From Chthoniobacterales bacterium (lineage in GTDB: Bacteria > Verrucomicrobiota > Verrucomicrobiia > Chthoniobacterales > JAATET01), in NCBI GenBank assembly GCA_015655545.1, contig JAATET010000107.1:1-32943 (forward strand): a stretch of DNA of 32,943 bases, written 5' to 3'. Below the pieces are notes generated by a model. The model had not been told where the DNA came from and searched no databases. It saw nothing but the letters and a program-made list of their open reading frames with translations. The translations under genes were made by a program, and so were the position numbers. This document shows positions 24,184-31,919 of this stretch, piece after piece. Numbering within the stretch: position 1 is the first letter of the stretch; the number at the start of each line of letters is the position of its first letter.

Positions 24184-24906
24184 CTACCGGCCGATCTCGA
24201 GGCGTTCGGCGAGCTTGGCGGGCAGGCCCGCGTCGTGGATGGCGGCCTGCGTGCCGGCGATGTCGTATTCCACGCGCCGCAATTCCACTTCGTTGCTCGT
24301 GGTGTCGTAGATGCAATAGGCCGAGCGCCAGTCGCCGTCGCGCGGCTGGCCGACGCTGCCGACATTGATCAAATATTTTTTTCCCTGCTGGAGGGGAAGG
24401 ATGTCGAGCGGCATGGAGCGCACGCTGCCGTCGCGGACGTAGGCTTTCGGCGAATGCGTGTGGCCGATGAAGCAGAGGCCGGTGTGCTGGTAGCTGAAGC
24501 TGGTGGCGGCATCGAGCTGGTTGAAGATGTAGCTCCACTTGTGCGGCGTATCGAGCGTGGCGTGGACGATCGTGAAATCGCGCACCTGGCGCTGGAGCCG
24601 CAATTCGCGGAGCCAGCTTTTTTCGTCCGCGGTGAGCTGCTGGCGCGTCCATTGGATGGCTTCCTCGGCGAGCGCGTTGAAGCCTTCGCCCTCGGCGATC
24701 ATGGAGGCTTGCTCGTCGTGATTGCCTTTCACGGTCGGGCATTCCAGCTCGCGAATGATGGCGAGGCATTCGCGGGGGTTCGCGTTGTAGCCGACGATGT
24801 CGCCCATGCAGACGTAATGGGTGCAAAGCTGCGTGCGAGCGTCCGAGAGGACGGCCTCGAGAGCCTGGAGATTGGCGTGAATGTCGCCGAAGATCGCGAA
24901 TCGCAT
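24184..24906 (-). CDS. YfcE/MJ0936-type metallophosphoesterase
   Basis: This 240-residue calcineurin-like phosphoesterase carries the five motifs in order: GDIHAN (Asp8, His10), CMGDIVGYNANP, VKGNHDEQAS, TIVHATLDTP and CFIGHTHSPKAY. These hold a dinuclear metal centre. Members are phosphodiesterases of varied substrate (Ap4A, cyclic nucleotides or unknown). The ATG overlaps the TAA of the upstream gene (TAATG). It lies between a TPR-like gene and the GT9 gene, and no link of function is evident. Confidence 0.88.
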   Translation of the reverse strand: MRFAIFGDIHANLQALEAVLSDARTQLCTHYVCMGDIVGYNANPRECLAIIRELECPTVKGNHDEQASMIAEGEGFNALAEEAIQWTRQQLTADEKSWLRELRLQRQVRDFTIVHATLDTPHKWSYIFNQLDAATSFSYQHTGLCFIGHTHSPKAYVRDGSVRSMPLDILPLQQGKKYLINVGSVGQPRDGDWRSAYCIYDTTSNEVELRRVEYDIAGTQAAIHDAGLPAKLAERLEIGR

Positions 24907-25667
24907 TAGTGGGCGTTGGTTTCTTTTATCCGTTGATCCGCCGGGATTCCAAGTTTCTCTTCGAGTTGTTTCAGCAGGTGGATGAGCGTGGGCGAGCGTT
25001 CGGAGCGGCCTTCGGCGTAGAGAGCTTTCAGGCGGTCGTAGGCTTCGTGCTCGCGACCGGGAATTTTCGCGAGTTCGTAAACGGCAAAACGGCGAACGTA
25101 GGGGTAGGCATTCGGCTTGGTGGACGAGGTCTCGAAGGCCTTGGCCGCGGCGGCATGATCTTCGAACTTGTCGCGCTCGAGGACGGCGAGATTTTTCCAC
25201 AGTTCGGCGCTGTCCGGATTGTTGCGCAGGCCGTCTTCGTAGAATTTTTTGCCGAGCTCCCAATACTTTCGCTGCTCGCGCTCGCGCAGGATTTTGCTGG
25301 GTTGCGCCTTGTTTTCCAAGGCGGCGATGGAGGCGTTCCAGGCCATGTGCCAGGCTGCCATGTCCCAGTAGACAATGGATTTCGGCTGCAGGGTCGTGAC
25401 GGTCTGCAAAAGCCCGGCGAGCCGCCCCCACTCGAGCTTCTGCCAGGTGTCGTAGGCGTCGATGTAGAGGATGGCCGCGACGAGCGAACGAAAGCCGCTG
25501 AGCGCCGCGACGAAGCTCATCTGGCCGAGCTGCTGGCGGAGCGGGAGATCCAGCGAGGTGGAGTTGAAGCCGGCCTGGTGCTGGAGTTTCTGGAGATGAA
25601 TTTCGTAAGGCAGCCGCGCCGCGCCGAAGAGGAGCAGCAGGACCACCGCAATGACCGCCCGCTTCAT
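24906..25667 (-). CDS. Membrane-anchored TPR-like protein
   Basis: This 253-residue protein has a single N-terminal membrane anchor or signal (AVIAVVLLLLFGAARLPYEI). The helical, probably extracytoplasmic domain includes TPR-like pairs (YWELGKKFYEDGLRNNPDSA, ELWKNLAVLERDKFEDHAAA). I do not recognise a named family. The ATG overlaps the TGA of the ABC-2 permease gene by 4 bp, so it may be a partner of that permease, for example a substrate or assembly factor on the outer face. Confidence 0.8.
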   Translation of the reverse strand: MKRAVIAVVLLLLFGAARLPYEIHLQKLQHQAGFNSTSLDLPLRQQLGQMSFVAALSGFRSLVAAILYIDAYDTWQKLEWGRLAGLLQTVTTLQPKSIVYWDMAAWHMAWNASIAALENKAQPSKILREREQRKYWELGKKFYEDGLRNNPDSAELWKNLAVLERDKFEDHAAAAKAFETSSTKPNAYPYVRRFAVYELAKIPGREHEAYDRLKALYAEGRSERSPTLIHLLKQLEEKLGIPADQRIKETNAH

Positions 25668-26539
25668 AGCTCGCGATTCGAGAAGAAGAAACAGGACAGG
25701 AGGTAATAGACGCCGATGTAGAGCAGGCCGAGCGCGGCGGTCTGCGTGAAGAGCGAGGCGTGAATCGGAATCCCCGCGACGACGTCGTCGGTGAGGCTGA
25801 AGGCCTGCAGGTCGGGAAAAAGCAGGGCGACGCCGGCGAGCACGGGCTTCGTCCACCATTGCACGCCGACGGAGTCGAGCCAGTATTCGCGCGCGGTCGC
25901 CTGGAGGTGGCCGATGAAATAAACCGCGATCGACATCATCATCGTGAAGATCGAAGTCGTCGCGAAGGTGCTGATCATGAGCGTCAGCGAGGCAAGGAGC
26001 GCGGATTTGACGAAAATGATCGCGATGCCGGGAGCGAGGTTCGCGTTGAAAGTCGCCGCGTGGATCGCCGCGATCTCGCCGGCAAGATCCTCGCCTTGAA
26101 GATTCGCCTTCGAAAGGGAAATGACGCTCTGCTGTCGCAGCCAAAGCACGCCGAGAAAGAGAACCGTCATGACCACGGTGGCGAGCGCCAGCAGGAGGAG
26201 GATGCCGAGGAGCTTGCCGGCGAGGTATTCGTAGCGCGGCACAGGCTTGGCGAGGATGGTAAAAGTCGTGCGGTCCTCGAGATCCTTCGGCAGCAGCAGC
26301 GCGGTCGCGAGAATGGCGATGAGCGAGGTGAAGATGGACATCGAGCCGAGGGAGACGTCCTTCAGCAGCTGGAACTGCTCGTCGGTCTTGAGGTCGGCGG
26401 TGAAGAATGAACTCCCGATCGTCAGCAGGGCGAAGAGGAGCAGGAAATAGAAAATCTTCAGCCGCGTGAGCTCGGTGAGCGTGTTCAACGCCATGGCCCA
26501 GATGCGCGCGGGCGAGAAAATGGGGGCGGAGCGATTCAT
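25664..26539 (-). CDS. ABC-2-type transporter permease subunit
   Basis: This 291-residue protein has about six membrane spans, including FYFLLLFALLTIGSSFF, LIAILATALLLPKDL, LGILLLLALATVVMTVLFLG, SALLASLTLMISTFATTSIF and a final LGLLYIGVYYLLSCFFF. RTTFTILAKPVPRYEYLAGK between spans 2 and 3 is typical of the NosY/ABC-2 family. No ATP-binding partner is next to it. ATG 26539 gives a normal N-terminus (MNRSAPIFSPARIWAMALN); the gap to proB is 7 bp. Confidence 0.85.
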   Translation of the reverse strand: MNRSAPIFSPARIWAMALNTLTELTRLKIFYFLLLFALLTIGSSFFTADLKTDEQFQLLKDVSLGSMSIFTSLIAILATALLLPKDLEDRTTFTILAKPVPRYEYLAGKLLGILLLLALATVVMTVLFLGVLWLRQQSVISLSKANLQGEDLAGEIAAIHAATFNANLAPGIAIIFVKSALLASLTLMISTFATTSIFTMMMSIAVYFIGHLQATAREYWLDSVGVQWWTKPVLAGVALLFPDLQAFSLTDDVVAGIPIHASLFTQTAALGLLYIGVYYLLSCFFFSNREL

Positions 26540-26546
26540 ACGGGAA

Positions 26547-27323
26547 TCAGGATCGACGGGACGTGCGTTTTTTGGGAGCGGGGAAGCGGGTGCCGACGTC
26601 CTCGCCATGTGCGGCGGCGAGCACGCCGCCCTGGAGACGCCCGTCGGCGATGACTGTCTCGACGCCGCCGGTGACGGCGATCTTCACGGCCGTGAGTTTG
26701 GCCGCCATGCCGCCGATGGAGTTCGCGCCTTTTTCCGGCAGCACGAGAGCGAAGGCGGAGTCGATCTCGCGAATGAGCGGCACGCGGCGGCGTTCGGAGT
26801 CGAGCACGCCATCCGCGCTGGTGAGAATGATGAGGAGGTCGGCTCCGACGAGGAGGGCGATCTCGGCGGAGAGGCGGTCGTTGTCGCCGAAGTTCAATTC
26901 CTCGACGGCGACGGAGTCGTTCTCGTTGAAAATCGGGACGACGGTGCGGGCGGCGAGCAGGCGCTCGAGGGTATTGCGCGCGTTGATGCGCCGCTTGCGG
27001 CTGTCGATGTCGTCGTGCGTGAGCAGCAGCTGGGCGGCGTGGAGGCCGTGGCGGCTGAGATTTCGCTCGAATTCGCGGATGAGCAGCGGCTGGCCGACCG
27101 AGGCGCAGGCCTGCTTGCCGGGAAGGTCGGTAGGGCGGTCGGGAAGTCCCATCGCGCTCACGCCGGCGGTGACGGCGCCGCTGCTGACGACGACGACGGA
27201 GTGGCCTTCCCCGGCCAGCGCCGCGAATTCGTCGGCGAGGCGCTTGAACTGGGCGGTGTCGAGCGAGCGGCCGCCGGGCTTCGCGAGGATGCCGGTGCCG
27301 AGTTTGATGACGATGCGTTTCAT
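26547..27323 (-). CDS. proB: Glutamate 5-kinase without PUA domain
   Basis: This 258-residue amino-acid kinase catalyses ATP-dependent phosphorylation of glutamate, the first step of proline synthesis. Motifs: IVIKLGTGIL, VVVVSSGAVTAGVSAMG, VPIFNENDSVAVEEL, FGDNDRLSAEIALL, TSADGVL and GGMAAKLTA. Standard ProB proteins are about 370 residues and end in a PUA domain; here the protein ends soon after the kinase core with a Lys/Arg-rich tail (APKKRTSRRS). Short ProB forms exist, and feedback by proline may differ. proA is not adjacent. The ATG overlaps the holB stop (ATGA). Confidence 0.9.
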   Translation of the reverse strand: MKRIVIKLGTGILAKPGGRSLDTAQFKRLADEFAALAGEGHSVVVVSSGAVTAGVSAMGLPDRPTDLPGKQACASVGQPLLIREFERNLSRHGLHAAQLLLTHDDIDSRKRRINARNTLERLLAARTVVPIFNENDSVAVEELNFGDNDRLSAEIALLVGADLLIILTSADGVLDSERRRVPLIREIDSAFALVLPEKGANSIGGMAAKLTAVKIAVTGGVETVIADGRLQGGVLAAAHGEDVGTRFPAPKKRTSRRS

Positions 27324-28282
27324 GCGGGGATGGTAAAGAGTTTGAGGAATCCGGATTCGACCGCAAGGGCTTCCTGCACGCCGCGATCGAGGGTGGTGGC
27401 GGTTTCTTCGATCGCCTGGATGCGCCGGAGCGTCAACCTCGGCCCCGTGGCGGCGGCTTCGGAGCGGATCGCGGCACGGTCGAGGGCCGGCGGCGAGCCG
27501 TGCTGCACGCGAAGGACGTCGGCGAACCAGCCGGCGAGGGTCTGGATGAGCTCGTTGCGCATGCGGATCGTGGTGGCCTCGGAAAGCGCCTTCAACTGTT
27601 CCTCGCGCTCCTCGAGCCACGAGCCGTCGGTGGTCTGCCTGTAGTGAGTCTGCTCGGCTTTGAAGGCTGCCTCCGATTCGTCGCGGATGCGTTCGCGTTC
27701 GCGCGCGAGCACGTCGAGAAAGTTGCGGGCGAGGGCGAAGCCGGCGCGAGTGGGCGAGCCCGGATCGGCGAGCAATTTTTCCAGGGCGGCGAGCAATTCC
27801 CCGGCGGACGAGGACAGCGTCGGCACGGGACCGGGCTGCAAATGCACGACGATGCAGCGCGAGATGATCGTGTCGAGCAGGGCGTCCGGCGTGGACGAGG
27901 TGAGGAAGACGTGCGAGCCGGCGGGCGGCTCCTCGAGCGTCTTGAGGAAGGCATTCGCGGCCTGCGGCTGGAGCCGGTCGGCGTCGTGAATGACGGCGAC
28001 TTTGCGCGGGCCGGCGGACGGCTTCGAGCGGAGTGCGTGCTCGAGGCGGCGGATTTGCTCGATGAGGATGCGGCGGGATTTGGATTCCGGTTCGGCCGAG
28101 TGGAAGTCGGGATGCTTGAGCACCGTTCCGGATTCGGTCGCGAGGATGCGCGCGGCGAGGTGCTCGATCACGCCGCGCTTGCCGCTGCCGCGCGGCCCGC
28201 AAAAAAGGTAGGCGTGGCCGAGCCGGCCGGAGGATTGCGCCTCGAGCAGCCGCTCAAGCGCGTGTTGCGGCCGAAATGCCAT
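27320..28282 (-). CDS. holB: DNA polymerase III delta' subunit
   Basis: This 320-residue clamp-loader AAA+ subunit has a Walker-A-like CGPRGSGKRGVIEHLAARIL at residues 28-47, then KVAVIHDADRLQPQAANAFL with LKTLEEPPAGSHVFL, and the SRC motif DTIISRCIVVHL. The zinc-finger cysteines of other clamp-loader subunits are missing. The C-terminal third is helical, with weaker conservation as in other delta' proteins. The start ATG at 28282 lies 29 bp inside the tmk gene, a common tmk-holB arrangement. Confidence 0.88.
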   Translation of the reverse strand: MAFRPQHALERLLEAQSSGRLGHAYLFCGPRGSGKRGVIEHLAARILATESGTVLKHPDFHSAEPESKSRRILIEQIRRLEHALRSKPSAGPRKVAVIHDADRLQPQAANAFLKTLEEPPAGSHVFLTSSTPDALLDTIISRCIVVHLQPGPVPTLSSSAGELLAALEKLLADPGSPTRAGFALARNFLDVLARERERIRDESEAAFKAEQTHYRQTTDGSWLEEREEQLKALSEATTIRMRNELIQTLAGWFADVLRVQHGSPPALDRAAIRSEAAATGPRLTLRRIQAIEETATTLDRGVQEALAVESGFLKLFTIPA

Positions 28283-28928
28283 CGATGATCTCCTGGACGA
28301 TGTGAAGGATTTGCGCGGCGAGCGCGTCGCGGGACTGGGCGGCGTCGAGCACCCGGAAGCGCGCGGGATCGGTCGCGGCGAGATCGAGATAGCCGGCGCG
28401 CACGCGCTCGTAGAATGCGAGCGGCTCGCGCTCGATGCGGTCGGGAGCGGCGCTTTCGTTTGCAAGGCCGGGGCGGTCGAAGACGCGCCCGCGGGCCGCG
28501 GCGGCCGTGAGATCGAGGATGAAGGTGAGGTCGGGGAGCCGCGGGCCGACGGCGAAGGAATTGATGCGGCGCACGTCCGCGGCATCCAGCCGGCGCGCGA
28601 CGCCCTGGTAAACGGTCGTCGAGTCGAGAAAGCGGTCGGAGACGACATCGGTGCCGGCGGCGAGGGCGGGCGCGATGACTTCACGCACGAGCTGGGCGCG
28701 GCTGGCGGCGAAGAGCAGGAGCTCGGTTTCGGGCGTCATGGCCTCGCTGTCGCGCGAGTGCTGGAGCACGTGGCGGATTTGCTCGCCGACGGGCGTGCCG
28801 CCGGGCTCGCGCGTGACGAGGACTTGACGGCCGGCGGCCTGGAGCGCGCGGGTGAGCGATTCGATCTGCGTTGTTTTTCCGCAGCCTTCGGAGCCTTCGA
28901 AGGTGATGAAAATGCCGGGCTGCGTCAT
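28254..28928 (-). CDS. tmk: Thymidylate kinase
   Basis: This 224-residue dTMP kinase makes dTDP. Walker A is FEGSEGCGKTTQIESL (residues 10-25), then VTREPGGTPVGEQIR, the DR motif VVSDRFLDSTTVYQG and ILDLTAAAARGRVFDR in the lid region. It is the first gene of the seven-gene operon tmk-holB-proB-permease-TPR-phosphoesterase-GT9, which has start/stop overlaps or gaps of 7 bp or less throughout. The divergent spacer to the dehydrogenase holds an 8-bp inverted repeat. Confidence 0.95.
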   Translation of the reverse strand: MTQPGIFITFEGSEGCGKTTQIESLTRALQAAGRQVLVTREPGGTPVGEQIRHVLQHSRDSEAMTPETELLLFAASRAQLVREVIAPALAAGTDVVSDRFLDSTTVYQGVARRLDAADVRRINSFAVGPRLPDLTFILDLTAAAARGRVFDRPGLANESAAPDRIEREPLAFYERVRAGYLDLAATDPARFRVLDAAQSRDALAAQILHIVQEIIDGISAATRA

Positions 28929-28941
28929 GGAAGGCGAAGAA

Positions 28942-28980
28942 TTTCAAATTGCGCCCTGCTTTTCCACGCTAGATTTGAAA
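28942..28980. promoter_or_regulatory. Spaced 8-bp inverted repeat in a divergent promoter
   Basis: TTTCAAAT (28942-28949) and ATTTGAAA (28973-28980) are exact inverted repeats with centres 31 bp apart, close to three helical turns. They lie in the 62-bp spacer between tmk and the dehydrogenase, the most A/T-rich part of that region. They could be paired regulator sites on one DNA face; chance is possible for two 8-mers. Confidence 0.3.
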
Positions 28981-28990
28981 GGGAGTGGTT

Positions 28991-30022
28991 ATGAAAGTAT
29001 GTTTTGTCGCCGCGGAGCCCGAGGAGCAGGAGTTTTTCGCGCGCCGGCTCGCGCGCTGGGGGCCGGTTTTCGTGCCGGAACTCGACGACGTGCCGGCGGA
29101 GGTGGCGGTGTTGTCGATTTTCATCTACGACGGCATCGACCAGGCTTTTCTCGAGGCGCATCCGCAGCTGCGCCTTGTGGCGACGCGTTCGTCGAGCATG
29201 GATCACATCGATGTCGAGGCTTGCCGGCGGCATGAGGTGCGTGTGGCGTGCGTGGGCGGCTCGGATGGCAACAGTGTGGCCGAGCATACGTTCGCGCTGT
29301 TGCTGGCGGTGGCGAGGCGGCTGCGGACGTCCACGCAACTGCGCGAGCACGGGGATTTTTCACATGTCGAGCTGCGGGGGTTCGAACTGCGGGGGAAGAC
29401 GCTGGGATTGATCGGTGTGGGACGAATCGGGGCGCGGGTGGTGGAGCTGGCGCGGGCGTTTGGGATGAATGTCGTGGCCTGCGATCCGCACCCGGGAGCG
29501 GCGCAGGCGGAGGGCGCGGCGTTCCGATACGAGCCGTTCGAGACGGTGTTGAGCGAGGCGGAGATCCTCAGCCTGCATGCGGTGCTGACGGCTTCGACCC
29601 GGCATTTGATCAATGCCGAGACGCTGGCGAAATGCCGCCCTGGGGTGGTGATCATCAATACGGCGCGCGGCGCGCTGATCGATGCGGCGGCGCTGGTGGC
29701 GGCGCTGGAATCCGGGCAGGTGGGAGGCGTGGGCCTCGATGTTCTGGAGGACGAGCGCGTGCTGCGCAGAGATGTAAAAAGCATCCTCGCGAGCGAGATC
29801 GTGGAGCGCGTGCATAATGCGGGCGGCGCGGCGAGCTCGACCGGTCCGGCGGAACGGCAGCGGCAGATCGAGCGGCTGTTTTTCAATAACGCGCTGCTGG
29901 CGCGGCCGGAGGTCGTCTTTACGCCGCACATCGCCTTCAACACCACGGAAACCATCGAGGCGATGGCGGGCGGAGCGGCGCGGAATATCGAGGATTTCCT
30001 GGAGGGGCGGGAGCTGGCATAA
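28991..30022 (+). CDS. D-isomer-specific 2-hydroxyacid dehydrogenase
   Basis: This 343-residue NAD-dependent dehydrogenase resembles D-lactate dehydrogenase. The NAD-fold motif is LGLIGVGRIGARVVELARAF near 143. The catalytic Arg is in INTARGALIDAAAL, the Glu in LDVLEDE, and the His in TPHIAFNTTETIEAM. SRSSSMDHIDVEACR-like text (TRSSSMDHIDVEA) near 70 is a substrate-side motif. It would convert a 2-keto acid such as pyruvate to a D-hydroxy acid, a step often under Rex control. AAAGGGAG five bases before the ATG at 28991 is one of the few good Shine-Dalgarno sites in the window and decides the start over GTG 28985. Confidence 0.9.
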   Translation: MKVCFVAAEPEEQEFFARRLARWGPVFVPELDDVPAEVAVLSIFIYDGIDQAFLEAHPQLRLVATRSSSMDHIDVEACRRHEVRVACVGGSDGNSVAEHTFALLLAVARRLRTSTQLREHGDFSHVELRGFELRGKTLGLIGVGRIGARVVELARAFGMNVVACDPHPGAAQAEGAAFRYEPFETVLSEAEILSLHAVLTASTRHLINAETLAKCRPGVVIINTARGALIDAAALVAALESGQVGGVGLDVLEDERVLRRDVKSILASEIVERVHNAGGAASSTGPAERQRQIERLFFNNALLARPEVVFTPHIAFNTTETIEAMAGGAARNIEDFLEGRELA

Positions 30023-30029
30023 CGGCCGC

Positions 30030-30452
30030 ATGAGCAGGAGACGTTGCTGGTTGGTGAAGTCGGAGCCGGAGGTTTATTCGTGGGAGGATTTCGTGCGCGA
30101 GAAGGTGACGGCGTGGACGGGCGTGCGGAGTTTTCAGGCGCGGATCAACCTGCGCGCGATGGCGGTCGGCGATGCGGTGCTTTTTTATTACAGCGGCAAG
30201 GAGCGCGCGATCGTCGGCCTCGCGAAGGTGACGAAAACCGCGTATCCGGACGAGACCGCGGAGGAGGGCGGATGGGTGTGCGTGGATCTGGCGCCCGTGA
30301 AGGCTTTCAAAACCCGGGTGGAGCTTTCCGCGATCAAGGCCCGAAAGACGCTGCAAAATCTCGCGCTGGTGCGGCAATCGAGGCTGAGCGTGATGCCGCT
30401 CGGAGACGTGGAATACCGCGAGCTGCTCGAGATGGGCGGCATCGCCGCCTAA
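30030..30452 (+). CDS. EVE-domain protein
   Basis: This 140-residue protein is one EVE domain (PUA-like fold). CWLVKSEPEVYSWEDFVRE opens it, followed by WTGVRSFQARINLRAMAVGD, VLFYYSGKERAIVGLAKVTK and PDETAEEGGWVCVDLAPVKA. EVE domains read modified bases in DNA or RNA; free-standing bacterial forms lack a known role. The start is 7 bp after the dehydrogenase stop. The end overlaps the convergent HtrA-like gene by 4 bp. Confidence 0.88.
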   Translation: MSRRRCWLVKSEPEVYSWEDFVREKVTAWTGVRSFQARINLRAMAVGDAVLFYYSGKERAIVGLAKVTKTAYPDETAEEGGWVCVDLAPVKAFKTRVELSAIKARKTLQNLALVRQSRLSVMPLGDVEYRELLEMGGIAA

Positions 30453-31513
30453 CGGGTCGGCGGGGGCGCGACCGTGGTCTCGAGCGTGAGTATCGAATGC
30501 TCGGGCTGCGCCGATGCGTCGGGAAGCGAGGGCGCGGAGGGATTCTCGGCGGCGCGGATCGTGAATTTTTGCTCGGCGCCGTCCCGCAGGACGGTGATGG
30601 AGGTTTCATCGCCGGCGGTCAGGAAAAAAGAGGCGTCGAAAATGTCGTCCGGCGCGTGGATGGCGATGTCGCCCACGCGCAGAAGGATGTCGCCTTTGCG
30701 CAGGCCGGCGCGGGTGGCCGGCGCGTCGGGTTGCAGAGTCTCGACGCGGGCGGTGGACGGGAGGGAGTTATCTTCCGCGGGCTCGACGGAAATGCCGACC
30801 CATCCGGGGCGCAGCTGGTGGAAGCGGTTGAAATCCGTGCGGACTTTTTCGGCGGCGTTGATCGGAAGGATGAAGCAGCCGGTATTTTCCTCCACGCCGG
30901 CGACGACGATGCCGACGACTTCGCCTTTGAGATCGAGGACGGGAGCGCCCCCGAAACCAGGCTGCACGGGCAGCTTCGCGCTGATGTGCGTGGTGTGAAA
31001 GTAGCGGTGGAGGTATTGTTTATCGAGGCTGCTCACGAGCCCGGTGCTCCAGACGGCTTGTTTGTCGAAGGGGTAGCCAATCGTGACGAGCGGCGTGTAA
31101 ACATCGACCTTCGAGGAGTCGCCGAGGGGGAGAAACGGGGTGGTCGTGTCGACTTTTAGTAACGCGATGCCGGTGCGCGGGTCGGCGACTTCGAGGCGGG
31201 CCGGAAGTTTGCGCATGCCCTGGATGACGGTGATATTCGTGCCGTCGCCGATGACGTCGAGCCCGGTGTAAATCGTGCCGGTGGAGTCCGCATAGAAACC
31301 GGTGCCTTCGATGTGGCCGTGAGGATCGGTGGACTGGATCTTGACGACGCCGTTGCGGTTGAAGTCGAAAATCTCCTTCATGCGCGCGGCAATGCTTTCG
31401 TCGGGAGCCTCTTTTTCCGCGAGGGCTGCGGTCGCGCCCAAGGTCGCCACGAGGGCGAGAATCGGAAGTCGAGCGGGGCGCAGGCAGCGCTTAGAAACTG
31501 AACGGCGCGTCAT
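30449..31513 (-). CDS. HtrA/DegS-like secreted protein with PDZ domain and lost catalytic triad
   Basis: This 354-residue protein has a Sec signal (LPILALVATLGATAALA), a trypsin-like fold (about 45-215) and a PDZ domain (about 230-325, RVETLQPDAPATRAGLRKGD). By motif alignment to HtrA/DegP the triad is gone. The TNxHV His is Asp86 (YTGLDVIGD), the DLAVLK-type Asp is Gly115 (DPRTGIALLK), and the GNSGGP Ser is Gly188 (PGFGGAPVLDLKGEVVGI). It should not cleave peptide bonds, yet the fold and PDZ look intact, suggesting a binding or sensing role. It follows an ECF sigma and a probable anti-sigma gene, and its start overlaps the anti-sigma end by 23 bp. The assignment of each triad position is by eye. 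Confidence 0.85.
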   Translation of the reverse strand: MTRRSVSKRCLRPARLPILALVATLGATAALAEKEAPDESIAARMKEIFDFNRNGVVKIQSTDPHGHIEGTGFYADSTGTIYTGLDVIGDGTNITVIQGMRKLPARLEVADPRTGIALLKVDTTTPFLPLGDSSKVDVYTPLVTIGYPFDKQAVWSTGLVSSLDKQYLHRYFHTTHISAKLPVQPGFGGAPVLDLKGEVVGIVVAGVEENTGCFILPINAAEKVRTDFNRFHQLRPGWVGISVEPAEDNSLPSTARVETLQPDAPATRAGLRKGDILLRVGDIAIHAPDDIFDASFFLTAGDETSITVLRDGAEQKFTIRAAENPSAPSLPDASAQPEHSILTLETTVAPPPTR

Positions 31514-31907
31514 AGCTCACCGGCCGTTTCTCGAGCACGTAACTGTGCGGAGCCGTGGAAACCATCGCGGCCGGGCTCACGGGAGTTCCCGAGGATACGA
31601 CGCTCGCAGACTTCGAGCTCGCGGCGAGGTTGCTGGCGGACGGGACGCCGCTTTGCGAATTGATCATGACACCCGTAATGCCAAGGGCGGCCACGAGAAT
31701 GGTCGCGTAGGCGAAAGCCGGCACGCGAAAGCCTTCGAGCCACAGGTTTGCCCGCTCCCAGGCAATCTGCCAAACCGGCCGCTGGAGCATCTCGGCGCGC
31801 TGGCGGCGCTGGAACTCGAGCAGAAAATCCTCGAAGTAATCTTCGGGCGGCTGCTCGTAGCGCTTCAAGCGGATCAGCTTCTGGATGGGGCTCAGTTCTT
31901 CGCTCAT
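31491..31907 (-). CDS. Single-span membrane protein, probable anti-sigma factor
   Basis: This 138-residue protein has a soluble charged N-terminus (1-60, LKRYEQPPEDYFEDFLLEFQ), one membrane span at about 63-83 (AFAYATILVAALGITGVMI) and an extracytoplasmic tail of about 55 residues rich in Ser/Ala. This is the RseA-like topology. It lies 12 bp downstream of an ECF sigma gene, as anti-sigma factors do. No ZAS (HxxxCxxC) zinc motif is present. The C-terminus is PVSYDAPFSF, ending in an aromatic-x-aromatic. The last 23 bp overlap the HtrA-like gene. Function is inferred from context and topology. Confidence 0.72.
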   Translation of the reverse strand: MSEELSPIQKLIRLKRYEQPPEDYFEDFLLEFQRRQRAEMLQRPVWQIAWERANLWLEGFRVPAFAYATILVAALGITGVMINSQSGVPSASNLAASSKSASVVSSGTPVSPAAMVSTAPHSYVLEKRPVSYDAPFSF

Positions 31908-31919
31908 GGATGAATCGGG

